A stretch of 64,000 nt of DNA from Cercis canadensis (GCA_003255065.1 QAOA01001366.1:889341-953340); one strand, 5' to 3'. Shown: positions 47,770-61,532, counted from the first letter of the stretch. Numbers and translations are program-made. Notes: generated from the sequence alone by a model not told the origin.

Positions 47770-50700
47770 TCAACTTTCGGAAATCTTCTTGTGAAAGAGG
47801 TGGCTATCCCCAGGAGCAGATGCATTAAAGAGGTGGCTATACTGGTTCAAAATGGAAGTTGAACTAGTATCTTTCGTGCACTCATTCACTATTTGAGCTT
47901 TTTCATGCTGCTCATGCTTAAATCCTCCGCCACATAAGCGTGTTAATAACCCTGGTTTTGGAGGCACTGTTGACCGTCCACCTTCTTCCACCAAAGCTTG
48001 ACTTTTATCACGAGTTTCATGTCCACCAGGAACCTGCTCCTGTTGATTTTGTATTTTAGAAACTTGTCAAGGTATGGAACCATAATTTAAATTTTACATA
48101 ACATGTACAAATGAAACTTTATATCAACTTTCTTCATTTTTTCTTTTTTTTACCTGAGATAATTAACTTTCTTCATTAATTACTTCAATATCAATGTGTT
48201 ACATTAAGTCCTTTCTTCAAGTCTAACAGATATAAAAAATTCAAAGAGTACTTAATGTATAATTATTTACTAGACTCTCCATGTTTCCAAAGAATGTCAA
48301 ATTTTAGTTGCATTAGAAAAACAAATCACATGTGTACCTTTGTAGTTGAACGTTCTGGATGCATCATACTCATAACAGTAGATTTGTACAATCTCGGACA
48401 ATCAATGTATTCAAACTCTTTCACATTTGGTGACCTTGGATGAGTATCTTCCGGGCAAATACCGATTAGATTTGGTAATGATTTGAGTCGGAGCTTTCTT
48501 AAAGCAAGTAGCTTAATCTCGGTCACAATCACAATCTCATCCATTGAATTGTGTATGTCAAATACATACTTCAACTCAAGATTCTTCCTTATATTTATTT
48601 CCTCCAATCTTACCAAATCTTGAGCAAAAGTAACTGGAATGATTGATTCTAACCTTTCGCAATCCTCGACATCAAGAATTCGTAAATGTTGGAACATTCC
48701 CAAGCTATGAGTTTGATTGCTGGCACCACCTGCATTCTTTTCTTCCTCGTCATCAGCTATTACGTGCTTCATTTTTCCACAATGAAGTATCCTTAGTTCC
48801 TCTAGCATCACCAGAGTTTGGCAAATAGAACGTGTGAAGACTGATTTTAGCTCCCGGCATTCTTGCAATCTTAGAATTCTAAGCTTGCACAAATTTGAGC
48901 TCCTTGGAAAGGATATGCTATGCAATCGTACACAATCCTCTATCCTTAGCTCTTCCAATTTCTCAAGAGTGCAGAAAGAAGCTCTACCACGAAAAACTTC
49001 TGTAAGACCTTCCATTTTGAACAGTCTAAAGGTGGAAAGCTTTGACAACACAGATTTTCCATGAAACAACTTGGTAGCAGTATCAAAGAGACATTCTATC
49101 TCCAAACAAGAATCAAGTACAAGGCCAATCAATTCATTCATACCTCGCTGATCCATGTTTGGGATTATATTTTTGTAGCCTCCCTGAAGATGTTGTAAAT
49201 ACAGACCTTCAGCTCTTAGAAAGAGATCCTTGGTCAACGATGATGATACATAGCTTAGAGGAGAGGGATCAAAATCTTCAAGGCATAAAGCTCTAGATGG
49301 TCCATGCATCGCCAAAAATTTATATAAGTCAGATTCAAAGTGGTTGACTTTAGTCTTGGCACGTACTATAGCATACCTCCGCAGTCTTGGGAAAGAGATA
49401 TTTTCTATGGTATCATCTCTATCTGTCCATATATACAGTTCTTCTAGCGTTGAGCATCTCCCAACTACTTCATAAGGATTATTCTGCACAATTGAACACA
49501 TAAACAAATCCAGAAGCTTTAATTTCTTCAATGCTGCAACTCCATTTGGCAGTTCAGTGAAAGAAGAACCCCGCAAATCAAGAATCTCCAGTAAATTAAG
49601 ACTTTCCAGCACAGAGATGTCACCCAATTTATATCCCCTCAAGCATAGAGTTCGAAGAACTGTTAAGAACTTAATCGACTGTGGCATTGACAAAGTGAAC
49701 TTTGACTTCCACCTCAACATAGACATATTCCACCTATATCTAAATTTTATGAAGGCTAAGATTTTTAGAGCTCCCATTCCTTCAAGAAATAAAGATGGTA
49801 TCTCAAAGCCAGCATCTTCAGAATGAAGTAATAGAATATCAAGTGCTGGACAATTGATCAATTTATTTGGACAATTGATCAATTGATCAGGGTGCTGAGG
49901 ATTCTTCAAGTCCCATAGGGATATTCTGGCCTTGCCTTCAATAGTTTCATCCTCTGCCAATACACTTGGATCCATACCGGTGCATACCCTGGCTTCTTGA
50001 CCCTCTTTGGATGCAATCCACAATGCTACGTCATGGACCATGTCATGAACTTTTACTCTTTCTTTGCTTTCAGTATGGAGAAACAAAGAACAATCTAATA
50101 GGATGTTAACTGCTTCATTTATCTCCCTCCTTGCTTCATCCATTGAGCGGCTTATGCCAGTAGGCTTAATTAGCAATAGGCCCTTCCCAAACCGAACCAA
50201 ATCTTCCACCTCAATTTCCGAATCCTCTGGAAATATGGAGCACAACAAGAAAATGGACTTGGCTAACGGGTTTGTCAAATTATCATAGCTTAACTTAAGA
50301 CATTCATAAGGACTCCGCAATCCCTTTGCAACATCTAATGGGTGGGAGCTTTCTAGTCTTGAAAGTGCATTCTCCCATCCATCAAGAGTCTTTCCCCTTA
50401 ATGTGCTTCCTACTGTTGTGATAGCAATAGGTAATCCTTGACATTTATCAGCAATTTTTTTTACCACAGCATTTAAGGCATGATCAGAGTTATCAGTTAT
50501 TCTTGCACATCTTTTGAAGAAAGTCTGACATTCCTCTCTCGTTAAGAGAGAGAGTTCAACTATTTTTTGGCAATGCATAGAATTACATACTTCATGGCTT
50601 CGTGTAGTTAGGAGGACTCTGCAATTCTTGTTATTTCCATTGTTTGGAATCCCAATATCTTCAAAGTTTAGATTTTCCCACACATCATCCAAGATTATAA

Positions 50701-51442
50701 GAGTTCTGCCACTCCTTAATCTCTGGGATAGTCGTTGAGCTCTGCCGGTGTTTGATTGTTCCTCTACCTTCAAACCCAAAACATCTATAATTTGATCTTG
50801 GATGATTCTTATATTTGGAGTGTGAGAAACTACTGCCATGACAGCCTTGTCAAAAAACTGTAATTCTTCTGCTTTCTTTCCCACTTCTTTCACCAACGCA
50901 GTTTTACCTGAACCTCCCATCCCATATAGTCCAATTATGTCATTGTAGTCATCCTTTAGTGCCGCCAAAAGTTTATTGTAAGCTGATTCTGTGGACTTGA
51001 AATACATGAAATCTTTAGAAGAGAAGTATTTCATGCCTCGAAGGCCAATGGGCCGAGAAAATGGCTCAAATTTGTTGTTGTTATTGAGCTTATTCATTTT
51101 CTTAGTCTTCTCGGCCAATTCTTTCGCTAGATTATATCGGCAGTGCCCACACAACCAGCTTCTGCTTGCTTCAATTTTCCCTTCCAGATTTTTCACCTCT
51201 CCTAACACATCATCCACATCTTTCAGCCACTCCTCAACATTCTTCTCAATTTTTTCAGCTTTGTATTTGGCTTCATCAGCACGTTGCTTCACATTCTCCC
51301 TTTTTGATTCCAATTCTTTCTTTCCGTCTCGAAGCTCTTCAACAAATTTGTTGATGCAGAACAAATATCTTGCTCCACGTAAAGTTGGTTCCACCATACG
51401 TGCTGCAATCTCTGCTGCAACGGAGATGACAATGTCTGCCAT
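47770..51442 (-). CDS. CC-NBS-LRR disease resistance protein (RPS2/RPS5-like class)
   Basis: Exon 1, 51442-48338, encodes 1035 aa: a coiled-coil start with EWLKDVDDVL (71-80), P-loop GMGGSGKT (174-181), kinase-2 LIILDDVW (248-255), RNBS-B CRVLLTTR (274-281), GLP (336-338), an MHD-type motif reading VHD (465-467), and irregular LRRs from about 540 on. Exon 1 is open for three codons more, to a stop at 48326, but a donor (AAG|GTACAC) at 48338 and an acceptor (caacag|GAGCAG) at 48039 would add 89 in-frame residues ending at 47770, total 1124 aa; I favour this. NLRs detect pathogen effectors in the cytosol and trigger cell death. The 5'UTR is probably split: exon ending at 53225, intron 51458-53224, 15-nt leader before the ATG. 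All nucleotide-binding motifs are intact. The class resembles At4g27190-type genes. Confidence 0.9.
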
Positions 51443-51457
51443 TTATACAAACGCAAC

Positions 51458-53224
51458 CTAACAACAGAATGATCAGTTGTAAGTTTGTAATTGGTAAAAT
51501 CAATATCCATCAACATGGATTATCCTTTGTTTGAACTTTAAAGTAATGCAACCTGAACAAAATATAATGCTAAGGAAATGTAGCTGTATTGTGTGAAAAC
51601 ATGAAGATGTACTGTTATTGATAAAATACCATTCAATTCTTCTTCAGTTTTCCCTAAAAATTCAACAGCGTATATGTAAGAAATTCGTAGATCCAGAATA
51701 GTTCAGGAGCATTTTTGTATTACATTTAGCATGTATGAAATTTATTATTTATGATTCTCTTTTTCCTTATACTAAATCATTCTTTTACATTTAGTATTAT
51801 ATCCTTACGTGCTATACAGGCTTCATGCTGGCAATACCTTAAGTTTGAGATTGTTGGCCAAGGAAATTGGCTTAATTAACCCAGAAATGTTTAAACGGCT
51901 AACACAGATGAATGAAGTAAACAAGTAGATGTCGGCGAAATCTCAACTCTATTATATTGTCTAAAAGAATAACTAAAAGTCATACATATTGCACACAACT
52001 GCAAAGTACACACGCTGTGTTATATTGTAAACGAAAAATAATATGCTCCAAAAGAAAAAATATATATATCTTATAAAAAAAAGAAAAAAAATGTTAGTAA
52101 ATCTATTATTTGAGTGATGCAATGGACGTGACTAATGAAACCACGAAAAATGTTCTCATAAAATTATACGGTAAATTATCAATTACATATAATATAATAA
52201 TATTCAATCCAATCCAACAAAACGATGATTTCAATGCAAATTAGACTTTAAGTAAGATCCTTTTAGCCTTTTAATGAATAATAATATTACAATAAAGATA
52301 TGTTAGTATATTACAATTATTAAGGAGTGAAACCGAATAGTCTATTCTGCCTTAAAAAAAAATTATTGTAAAATTAAGTACAAATTAAGTATAAAACCTG
52401 TAAAGAAAAAGTTGCATAAGATAAAGATGCATATACCTTAATTATTTGTTATATTTTCAAACAATGACTTCCATTCATTATAAGTTTAACACTAATAAAT
52501 ATGATAAAAAATAAATAGTTTTCTTTATGTCAGTAAGGGTATTCTTCCATTCTTTTTCATTTTATTTCCTCATTTTCAATATCAGTATAGATATATTAGT
52601 CGTGTTTCTATATATTTCAAATTACCTTATTTTGGATTTAAAATTAATATACTGATAATTAATAATACTGTATATATGTCAATATACTATAGATATGAGT
52701 TGCAAGGAAGGATCACATTATCGTGAAACATATATTAACTGTATGTAGGTTGATATTACTATTTCTTTTATTTCAAAATTTTTAACTAAAACTATTTTGT
52801 GAAAACATTAATTAGTTCTCATAATATAATTATAATAGTTTTCTGAAAACAATGTTTTTATCAATTATAATAATGGACAATTATAGTTAAATAATAAACA
52901 CGGCATTAATTATATAATAAATTATTATAATCTAGTATTATTATGAGTGGTAGTGGACTTAATTAACAAGTTAACACTGTGTTTCCCTATTAATTAGTAT
53001 TTTTGGTCTCAAATACATATTTCCTATAACTCTCTAACCAATTTTTCACCTAAAGTTTTTAGCTGTTAATTATTGAAATCCAAACTTTAAATTATAAAAT
53101 CATAAATATTAAAAATAATTAAAGTTGGGAGAGACGCTGTATAATATAACAACCAAAAAAGTTTGATTCATAGAAGCTATCAAAAGCAGAATACACATAA
53201 ATAGTGACAAGCTTTATGCAATAC
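51458..53224 (-). other. probable 5'UTR intron of the NLR gene
   Basis: Donor AAG|GTATTG at 53225/53224 and acceptor ttgttag|GTTGCG at 51458/51457 (minus strand). AT-rich; no gene inside. 51800-52130 is similar to 54880-55160, so the intron itself is part of the duplicated unit. Confidence 0.55.
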
Positions 53225-54500
53225 CTTGAGACGCAGATTAAATTAAGAAGACAGGAAACAACTGAGTGCAATTCCAGTGGGTCTCTGACTCTCAGCAATG
53301 GGATGTGCGTCTTCTCTCCAATAAATTGTCTGCACAAAACAAGTATGATATAAATGAGTTTTACAAAAGTCTACTTATACAAATGCCAAATGCCAAATGT
53401 CAATATAAGCCAATACTATTTTTTCGTCTCTTTCATAATGTGCTACTTTAATTATAAGGTCAAGTAGAGTCAATTAATAAAATAACTAAATTAAATATGA
53501 ATTTAAAAGAATAAGTATAGACAAGTTGTCATGTCAAGCTAGTTAATAAAATTATGTCACATAACTAAATTACTTTTAATCGAGTGATACTAAAATTATT
53601 TTCATATTTCATAAATTGTATGTTCAAATTTAAAAATTAAAAGTACCAAAAATAAATTATGCTCAAATTAATAATAAAAAGTATATATGTTGAGATCTTA
53701 ATTTGGATTGCACATAAAACGTTCTCATAAATTGAGTGATTAATCTCTTGAGATATATAAAGAGAGAAATAAAACCAATATGCAATAAAAAAAAGAGAGT
53801 ACAATCTTAAAAAATTTCACCTCTAAAGAACTTTGGATTGTACGAACTTCGTCCTCGCAAGCTAGCTACCTAGGATTTAGACTTCCTTTGCTCACAATCT
53901 TAGATACGTACAATATGAATTTCCTTATGAGAATTTTGGGGATTTAAATAAGATGTGGTGGGGACAGAAATTACTTGAGAAAGTGATAAAACCTAAGCAA
54001 CTAACACGTTAACCTGTTTAAAGACAGTAAGATGCTTTGCTTTCAATTGTATAGTGACAGGAAATTAAAAGAAAGCAAAGTGCTTTACTTTCTTTTCCAA
54101 CGTGATTACATTGGTAAGTCATTCATATTAAATATAGTTCGGAAGAAAAGCATATTTTCATTTGCATTAACATTTTTTTTTTTATAATTATGTGTGCATC
54201 AAAATATCACGTAATTTGCATGTGCGGCTCATTTTGTGAAAATGGTAAGGATTGATTTGGATTGAAAGGGAAAGATTCTAAATGGTCCTGTTAAATAGGA
54301 AAGCAATGTTCTTAATTACATAGATTGGGGTGATATTGTATTTAATGGAAAAACTAGGCTTAAATTTTTAAGACTACACTTTAAAAGATTTGAGATAATA
54401 TAATTTATGGTAAGAAAATGGATTTGCTATTATGAAGGCTACAAATTATTTGTCTAACTTTTCTTTGACATGAATTATGAGAAAGTGCAAGTCTCACGTT
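53115..54500 (-). promoter_or_regulatory. NLR promoter/5'UTR module, copy 2 (serves the intact NLR)
   Basis: Includes the probable first untranslated exon (about 53225-53340, minus strand) and upstream sequence. Copies of this module lie at 42268-43749/46327-46640 and, more diverged, at 55380-57180. Confidence 0.6.
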
Positions 54501-54764
54501 ATTTGAGTCAGATGCGGTGTAGCGTTTTTCTCTTCTATACGCTATCCCTCATTTAATATGTTCATTGTGCTCCATTAAAATAATCAAAACTATCTTATTT
54601 TGTTAAATATATAATTTAGAAAGTGCAACTTTTGCATAAATTAATAATTTGTAAATTTATAGTATTTAGGTCAATTAACCTCTTTATGAGCTACTAATAA
54701 TCAAATAAAAAAAAAGTAAATATATGTAAATAATAGAAGTAGTTGGATACATATAATTTTAAAA

Positions 54765-57180
54765 TATATAAAATCAAGTAGAGTCAGTTAAAAAAAATCA
54801 ACTAAATTAAATATGAATTTAAAAGAATAAGTATAAACAAGTTTGAGCCTTATATATGTTATTAGAGCCTTATATATACAGGCTTCATGCAGACAATACA
54901 TTGAAAGTTTGAGATAAATCTCAACTCCATTATATTCTCTACAGAAACAACGAAACACATACATACTGCACAACAATGATTGCAAAGTAAATGGTACATC
55001 AATATATGATGTATTATATTGTAAAGAAACAATAATACTGAATTTTCACAAAAAAGAAGAAGAATATATATTAGTAAATGAATTATTTGAGTGATGAACT
55101 GAACGTGACTATAATAAAATTATGAAAAATATTCTCATAAAACTATGGTAACAATAGTTAATGTACATTATATTTACAGTATTCAAAACTATCATGCAAA
55201 TTAGACTTAAAGAAATAACCTTCTTTTTTTTTGGGAATGTTAAAAGTTGGATTTAGTATCTTTTACTTTCAAAAAGTCTTCCTATATCATGCAAACTACG
55301 TAACCATATTTCTTCTTTTTCTCTGGTTTGCCTCCAAAACTCTCAATCCAAACCTACATAAAGTTCCCCCAATTAAGGCAGAATATATATAATGAAAAGT
55401 TTTTAGCAATAGCAATACCTGAAGATGCAGATCAAATTATGAAGAAATTGAGGAAATGGGTGAATGCAGTCGTAATGGGTCTCAGCTCACGACGATGTTG
55501 ATCAAAACTCCAGCATCCCAGAGACAATGGATTCGATGATGTTATCTAGTCAATTCTCTGCACAATTAAGTTTGTTATCCATGGAATTAGTTTAACTGTT
55601 TAAGAATTTCTTGATATCATATACTGAAATTTGCTTTTGAAAAAATCATTGTAAAGGACTCAAATAAAAGGAAATTTAGGTAGGTTTCAAAGTTGCATCT
55701 TATTGTACTTTAGTTAGAGTATATATATTGTTATTTTTCATAACTACTGGCCATTTGTAGTTTTATATGACTAATGGTCTTTAAGTGATTTCAATTATCA
55801 ATGTGTAACTATTAGAAACAAGATAATCATTGATAATGTAAAACTACAAATGGCTGTTAGTCATGAAAAGACACTATATTTTGTATATTATGACATTGTG
55901 ATTGATTTTTAGTGACTGCACATGTTAAATAGAATGACTACTTATATTAATTACAAGCTTAATTAAGTATCTATGTATAATATATATAATAATGACAACT
56001 TAAAAAAATAATCACATATGATGTTAAAACACTAAGCATAGTCCTTTCTCATGTGATCTTAATAGCACATTCACTTATTGTCCTGATAATTTCAGGAAAA
56101 TTAAAATCTTCCATGTTGATAAATGTATTATCTCTTTATCACTAAGTTAAATCATTGACACTTATTCATATGACATTCAAAATAACATATGTTCTTAACA
56201 AGTTTTTTGATTTATTAAAATGAGATACCGTTTTACATACTTTAATTGTTTCAAATAAATAATCCATCCATCATAAATGAAAATTGAAATTATAGAAGAG
56301 TGATATTCAAAAAATTCAAAATAATAAGATAATGGGAGTTGACAAATTATTAATTGAATAAATAAATTAATTAATTGAGCAAAGAAATTGTGAATAAAAA
56401 TATAAAATAACTATTAAAATAAACTTACATTTGTGTCCCTTAAAAAATTTAGGATTTAATAAAATAGTTTTTAAAAGAACACTAAATATAAAATAGTTTT
56501 TAAAAGAACTGATATCTATAACAAAATAGTTTACTGTTTATCAAATATTGAATTTTTTAAGAATTATTTTGATATGAATATCTATTCTTTCAATAACTAT
56601 TTTATTAAATATTTAATTTTTCAATGACGTAAATATAAGTTTACTCTAACAAATATATATAAAAATAATATAATTGAATATGAGATTTACTATTGGAAAA
56701 CTTTTGATACAATAAATATATATATGAATCACAATAGAGGTAGCCCATGATATCTTAATTGAGTGATCTTTTAGTGGAATTATTGACCTCCAGAAATAAA
56801 TACGATTATGCCAAAAGAAAGAATTCGAGAACTCTCACCTCAAAAGAATTTTCAATGCTGTTCGGACTTCAATCTCCCAAGCTTCGATATGGAGTTCCTT
56901 AGCTTAAATATCTCAATATCATAAAAAGTTCATCATCAGAATATATATGCAGAATCGGTAGCAGATTTGAGGTAGAAAACGCTAAGTTGGAGGAGGGGTT
57001 ATATAATGCGAAGCTAAGGCAGAAATCACGTGAAATGTGAAGAAACTTAGTTTAATTCATGCTAAGTTAGGCTGATTAAAAAATAAACATGCTTTGCTTT
57101 CAATTCCCCAAAGCACTTGATTAATATAAGAAAGCAAAATGCTTTACTTCCCAGTTCCAAAGTGATATGCAAATTAGTAA
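54765..57180 (-). repeat. NLR 5'UTR/promoter module, copy 3 (orphan)
   Basis: 54880-55160 matches the NLR 5'UTR intron (ggcttcatgc, atctcaactc, gttatattgtaaa-type words). 55390-55600 matches the first exon, with the donor CAG|GTATTGC kept. 56780-57170 matches the promoter part (ttcacctc/ctcacctcaaaagaa, tacgaacttcgtc/tcggacttcaatc, aagcaaagtgctttactt). The coding body that should lie between 54880 and 54765 is absent. A hairpin-like repeat at 55740-55900 relates to the 21.3-kb tandem units. Confidence 0.65.
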
Positions 57181-58274
57181 TATATAATAATCCAATTAAC
57201 TATTTCAAAGTATTAAAGCTATCCATCTGTCATTAAAAATTGTGGAAGCTCCATTATTTTAACTGTTTTAAGTGGAAAATTTGATGGTAAAGAAATGGTA
57301 GGAACAAGCAAGGAAGAGAATGACAGATAAAAAGAAGAGAGGAATCCAAGAGAAGAACAAGGCTCACTCAAGAGAAAGAGATATAAGGTATGCCCCAGCA
57401 ACGTAAACCCAACGCATCCCTTTTGGCTTTTTGGTTGGAAATGTCTCTTATTTTCCACTCTCTATTACTCCAAATATTAAGTCTGATCTTTTAATATTAT
57501 AACCACATCATTTTTTTCACCTTTATTAGTCTACACTTAGTAACATCTAAACATATATTTTTGTCACATTTATTATATTTATACATTTGATAACATTTGA
57601 ATTTAACTAAACATATTGAAACATTTTACAATACCCCATCGAAATTTTAACCTAATTATCAACTTATGTTAACCTTACACCTTTTACACATGTTGGGTGG
57701 TGTCAAACTATCATTTCTAATGTTGTGAAAGGCTTTATTTGTATCATACCATAGATTAAACTCATAACATCATGCTAATTATTTATATCTTTATTATTAG
57801 ATCACATCTAGAAACTTATCATATAAGAGGTAATGGATGAGGTAGAGCCCAAATGACATATCAAATCTGTTCTGACATTGAAAATGGAAAATAAAATAAT
57901 TTAGAAGAACAAAAGGGTAATAATTGAAGGGTTATAATTAATACAATTTTTTACTACCCTAGTAATAACTAAAGGGCCATGATACAATATTTAGAACATT
58001 CTAGGGGAGACCATTGTCTCCGTTGCACCCAAAGTAAGGCAGCGTTAGGATTATGAGTCAATTTATGTGTTTTAAGTGCCAAAGCGTGAAAGTTTTTGCT
58101 GTTTAATATTCTCACTCTCTTCTTAGTATGAACTAAGAAGGAAAAAAATAATGCTGCAAAAGACCAAAAATTATACATGGTAGAAAAATATACCTTACAA
58201 CACAGATACAAGTGGCAAACATATATAAGAATTTAATATTTAGAACTTCATAATTTGTTTTGTAAGTCATTCAA

Positions 58275-58475
58275 TCAAAGCAATGAATGATGATAATTGC
58301 AAGGGAAACAGAGGGAGGAGGCTTCAAAAACTTCATCGTGATCTTTCGAGCTCCGCAGAGGCATGTTAAAATGGTGGATATCTGAAACAGGAATAATATT
58401 ATCCACCTTGTCCCCAAGTGTTGCCAAATTTTCTATTTCTTTTTGTTTTTCTTTTTCATCATTAAGTGTAAAGAG
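58275..58475 (-). other. exon-like open segment, unidentified gene
   Basis: Minus-strand open segment of 66 codons between stops. It is hydrophilic (for example KEKQKEIENLATLGDKVDNI and PLRSSKDHDEVFEAS) with a protein-like composition unlike the surrounding chance frames. It has no ATG near its start, so it would be an internal or terminal exon. The second copy lies at 60275-60475, where one SNP changes Gly to Glu. Not recognised. Confidence 0.3.
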
Positions 58476-58890
58476 TCACGTATACGAAGTTATATCAATT
58501 TGTGCCCCTTAACACTATTTCAGCAACTATCACCATTGTTGCATATCTCTGTGGTTCTACCCTTTTGCAGATTCAACAACTAATGATTCAGAAAATACTG
58601 GAGATTTCATTCATCTGCTTAAACAGAGAAAGCATCAGAGTAATAGCATGCATTTAGAATATAGAATTGTTTAACAAATTGTAATGTAACTTTCAGACCC
58701 ACATTCAAGGAAATTTCCAGCAGCTAAATGTGAAGATCTCTTATTATCAGCAAAAATTCCCAAGGTAGAAGTAACTCCAAATAATATCTACAGAATTCAA
58801 GAAAAATTCAAGCAGCTAAATGGGCATTTTGGTTTTTTGTAAGATCTAGAGCAAAAGACTTTGCGATGTGTTGAAGGAAAAGCTTCATCC

Positions 58891-59237
58891 TCACATTGTA
58901 GCATTGCCAGACTTGAAATTGAGTTCATCTTTTGCAACAAGTTCCTGCAGTTCATGATAGAGATATGAAACCAAAGACTTCAACTGCCATACGAACCCTG
59001 TGAAGCAGAAGATAATAAATATAAGTTGGGGTAAATCAATAAAGTTACATTCAAACTGCCTACTAGTTTAATTCTTTTGTATCCTTACCTTACCTTATAT
59101 TTCTTATTCTAAAGTATCATCATCAAAATCATCACCTAGCAACTGAGGAGTTTCCTTGAAATCATCATCACCTGGCAACTCAAGAGTTTCCATGAAATTA
59201 GAGTCCATATTCACTGAGAAACCATCATACCCATAAC
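58891..59237 (-). CDS. last two exons of an unidentified minus-strand gene (tentative)
   Basis: Exon 59237-59172 (acceptor atacag|GTTATGG; donor TTGCCAG|GTGATG) joins in phase to exon 58997-58891 (acceptor cttcacag|GGTTCG), which ends FKSGNATM and a stop. The second exon reads FVWQLKSLVSYLYHELQELV, an amphipathic helical segment of clearly protein-like composition. If the first donor is not used, the first exon runs on through an acidic stretch (GDDFDDDTLE) to a stop at 59104. The upstream exons and function are unknown. The same exons recur at +2000 through the assembly duplication. Confidence 0.4.
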
Positions 59238-61532
59238 CTGTATTCAATGAAGAAAAGGTTTTGGCTTCAAATTTAGTCAACAAGGAAATTTCAGAAGAAC
59301 AAATCAAGACAATTCTTATAATGAACATGGATCTGGACCGGAAGAGAAAATGCATTGCATATTGCTCATACAACAATCCTGTTGATCGATATTACAGTTG
59401 AGCAAAATTACAATATTCTATAAATATAGAGAACTATCAATCGGAAAAATTGAATTAAAATGATGCTATGAATCAGTTTCAGAACAAGATCAATTAAGGG
59501 TTACACCCTTGTCGAGCAAAATAATACAATTTNCACTTAGTAACATCTAAACATATATTTTTGTCACATTTATTATATTTATACATTTGATAACATTTGA
59601 ATTTAACTAAACATATTGAAACATTTTACAATACCCCATCGAAATTTTAACCTAATTATCAACTTATGTTAACCTTACACCTTTTACACATGTTGGGTGG
59701 TGTCAAACTATCATTTCTAATGTTGTGAAAGGCTTTATTTGTATCATACCATAGATTAAACTCATAACATCATGCTAATTATTTATATCTTTATTATTAG
59801 ATCACATCTAGAAACTTATCATATAAGAGGTAATGGATGAGGTAGAGCCCAAATGACATATCAAATCTGTTCTGACATTGAAAATGGAAAATAAAATAAT
59901 TTAGAAGAACAAAAGGGTAATAATTGAAGGGTTATAATTAATACAATTTTTTACTACCTTAGTAATAACTAAAGGGCCATGATACAATATTTAGAACATT
60001 CTAGGGGAGACCATTGTCTCAGTTGCACCCAAAGTAAGGCAGCGTTAGGATTATGAGTCAATTTATGTGTTTTAAGTGCCAAAGCGTGAAAGTTTTTGCT
60101 GTTTAATATTCTCACTCTCTTCTTAGTATGAACTAAGAAGGAAAAAAATAATGCTGCAAAAGACCAAAAATTATACATGGTAGAAAAATATACCTTACAA
60201 CACAGATACAAGTGGCAAACATATATAAGAATTTAATATTTAGAACTTCATAATTTGTTTTGTAAGTCATTCAATCAAAGCAATGAATGATGATAATTGC
60301 AAGGGAAACAGAGGGAGGAGGCTTCAAAAACTTCATCGTGATCTTTCGAGCTCCGCAGAGGCATGTTAAAATGGTGGATATCTGAAACAGGAATAATATT
60401 ATCCACCTTGTCCTCAAGTGTTGCCAAATTTTCTATTTCTTTTTGTTTTTCTTTTTCATCATTAAGTGTAAAGAGTCACGTATACGAAGTTATATCAATT
60501 TGTGCCCCTTAACACTATTTCAGCAACTATCACCATTGTTGCATATCTCTGTGGTTCTACCCTTTTGCAGATTCAACAACTAATGATTCAGAAAATACTG
60601 GAGATTTCATTCATCTGCTTAAACAGAGAAAGCATCAGAGTAATAGCATGCATTTAGAATATAGAATTGTTTAACAAATTGTAATGTAACTTTCAGACCC
60701 ACATTCAAGGAAATTTCCAGCAGCTAAATGTGAAGATCTCTTATTATCAGCAAAAATTCCCAAGGTAGAAGTAACTCCAAATAATATCTACAGAATTCAA
60801 GAAAAATTCAAGCAGCTAAATGGGCATTTTGGTTTTTTGTAAGATCTAGAGCAAAAGACTTTGCGATGTGTTGAAGGAAAAGCTTCATCCTCACATTGTA
60901 GCATTGCCAGACTTGAAATTGAGTTCATCTTTTGCAACAAGTTCCTGCAGTTCATGATAGAGATATGAAACCAAAGACTTCAACTGCCATACGAACCCTG
61001 TGAAGCAGAAGATAATAAATATAAGTTGGGGTAAATCAATAAAGTTACATTCAAACTGCCTACTAGTTTAATTCTTTTGTATCCTTACCTTACCTTATAT
61101 TTCTTATTCTAAAGTATCATCATCAAAATCATCACCTAGCAACTGAGGAGTTTCCTTGAAATCATCATCACCTGGCAACTCAAGAGTTTCCATGAAATTA
61201 GAGTCCATATTCACTGAGAAACCATCATACCCATAACCTGTATTCAATGAAGAAAAGGTTTTGGCTTCAAATTTAGTCAACAAGGAAATTTCAGAAGAAC
61301 AAATCAAGACAATTCTTATAATGAACATGGATCTGGACCGGAAGAGAAAATGCATTGCATATTGCTCATACAACAATCCTGTTGATCGATATTACAGTTG
61401 AGCAAAATTACAATATTCTATAAATATAGAGAACTATCAATCGGAAAAATTGAATTAAAATGATGCTATGAATCAGTTTCAGAACAAGATCAATTAAGGG
61501 TTACACCCTTGTCGAGCAAAATAATACAATTT

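Larger units (their letters stand above)
57534..61532. repeat. 2.0-kb direct duplication split by a single N (assembly overlap)
   Basis: 57534-59532 and 59534-61532 are aligned at exactly 2000 bases offset, without net indels; the substitutions noticed include ctaccctag/ctaccttag, tctccgttg/tctcagttg and gtccccaag/gtcctcaag. The N at 59533 is the junction. The 80- and 90-codon minus-strand frames therefore occur twice at +2000. Best read as two allelic contig ends. Confidence 0.88.

Noticed and set aside
49557..51461. Several plus-strand frames of 60-156 codons
   Set aside because: Antisense shadows of the NLR coding exon.
58481..58493. tatacgaagttat, identical to one 13-base arm of loxP (also at 60481)
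   Set aside because: No second arm at the required 8-base spacing. A lone AT-rich 13-mer is compatible with chance in plant DNA.
59104..61376. Paired 90-codon and 80-codon minus-strand frames at exactly +2000 bases
   Set aside because: Same cause: the 2-kb overlap around N 59533. They count once, and the full frames are not taken as proteins as they stand.
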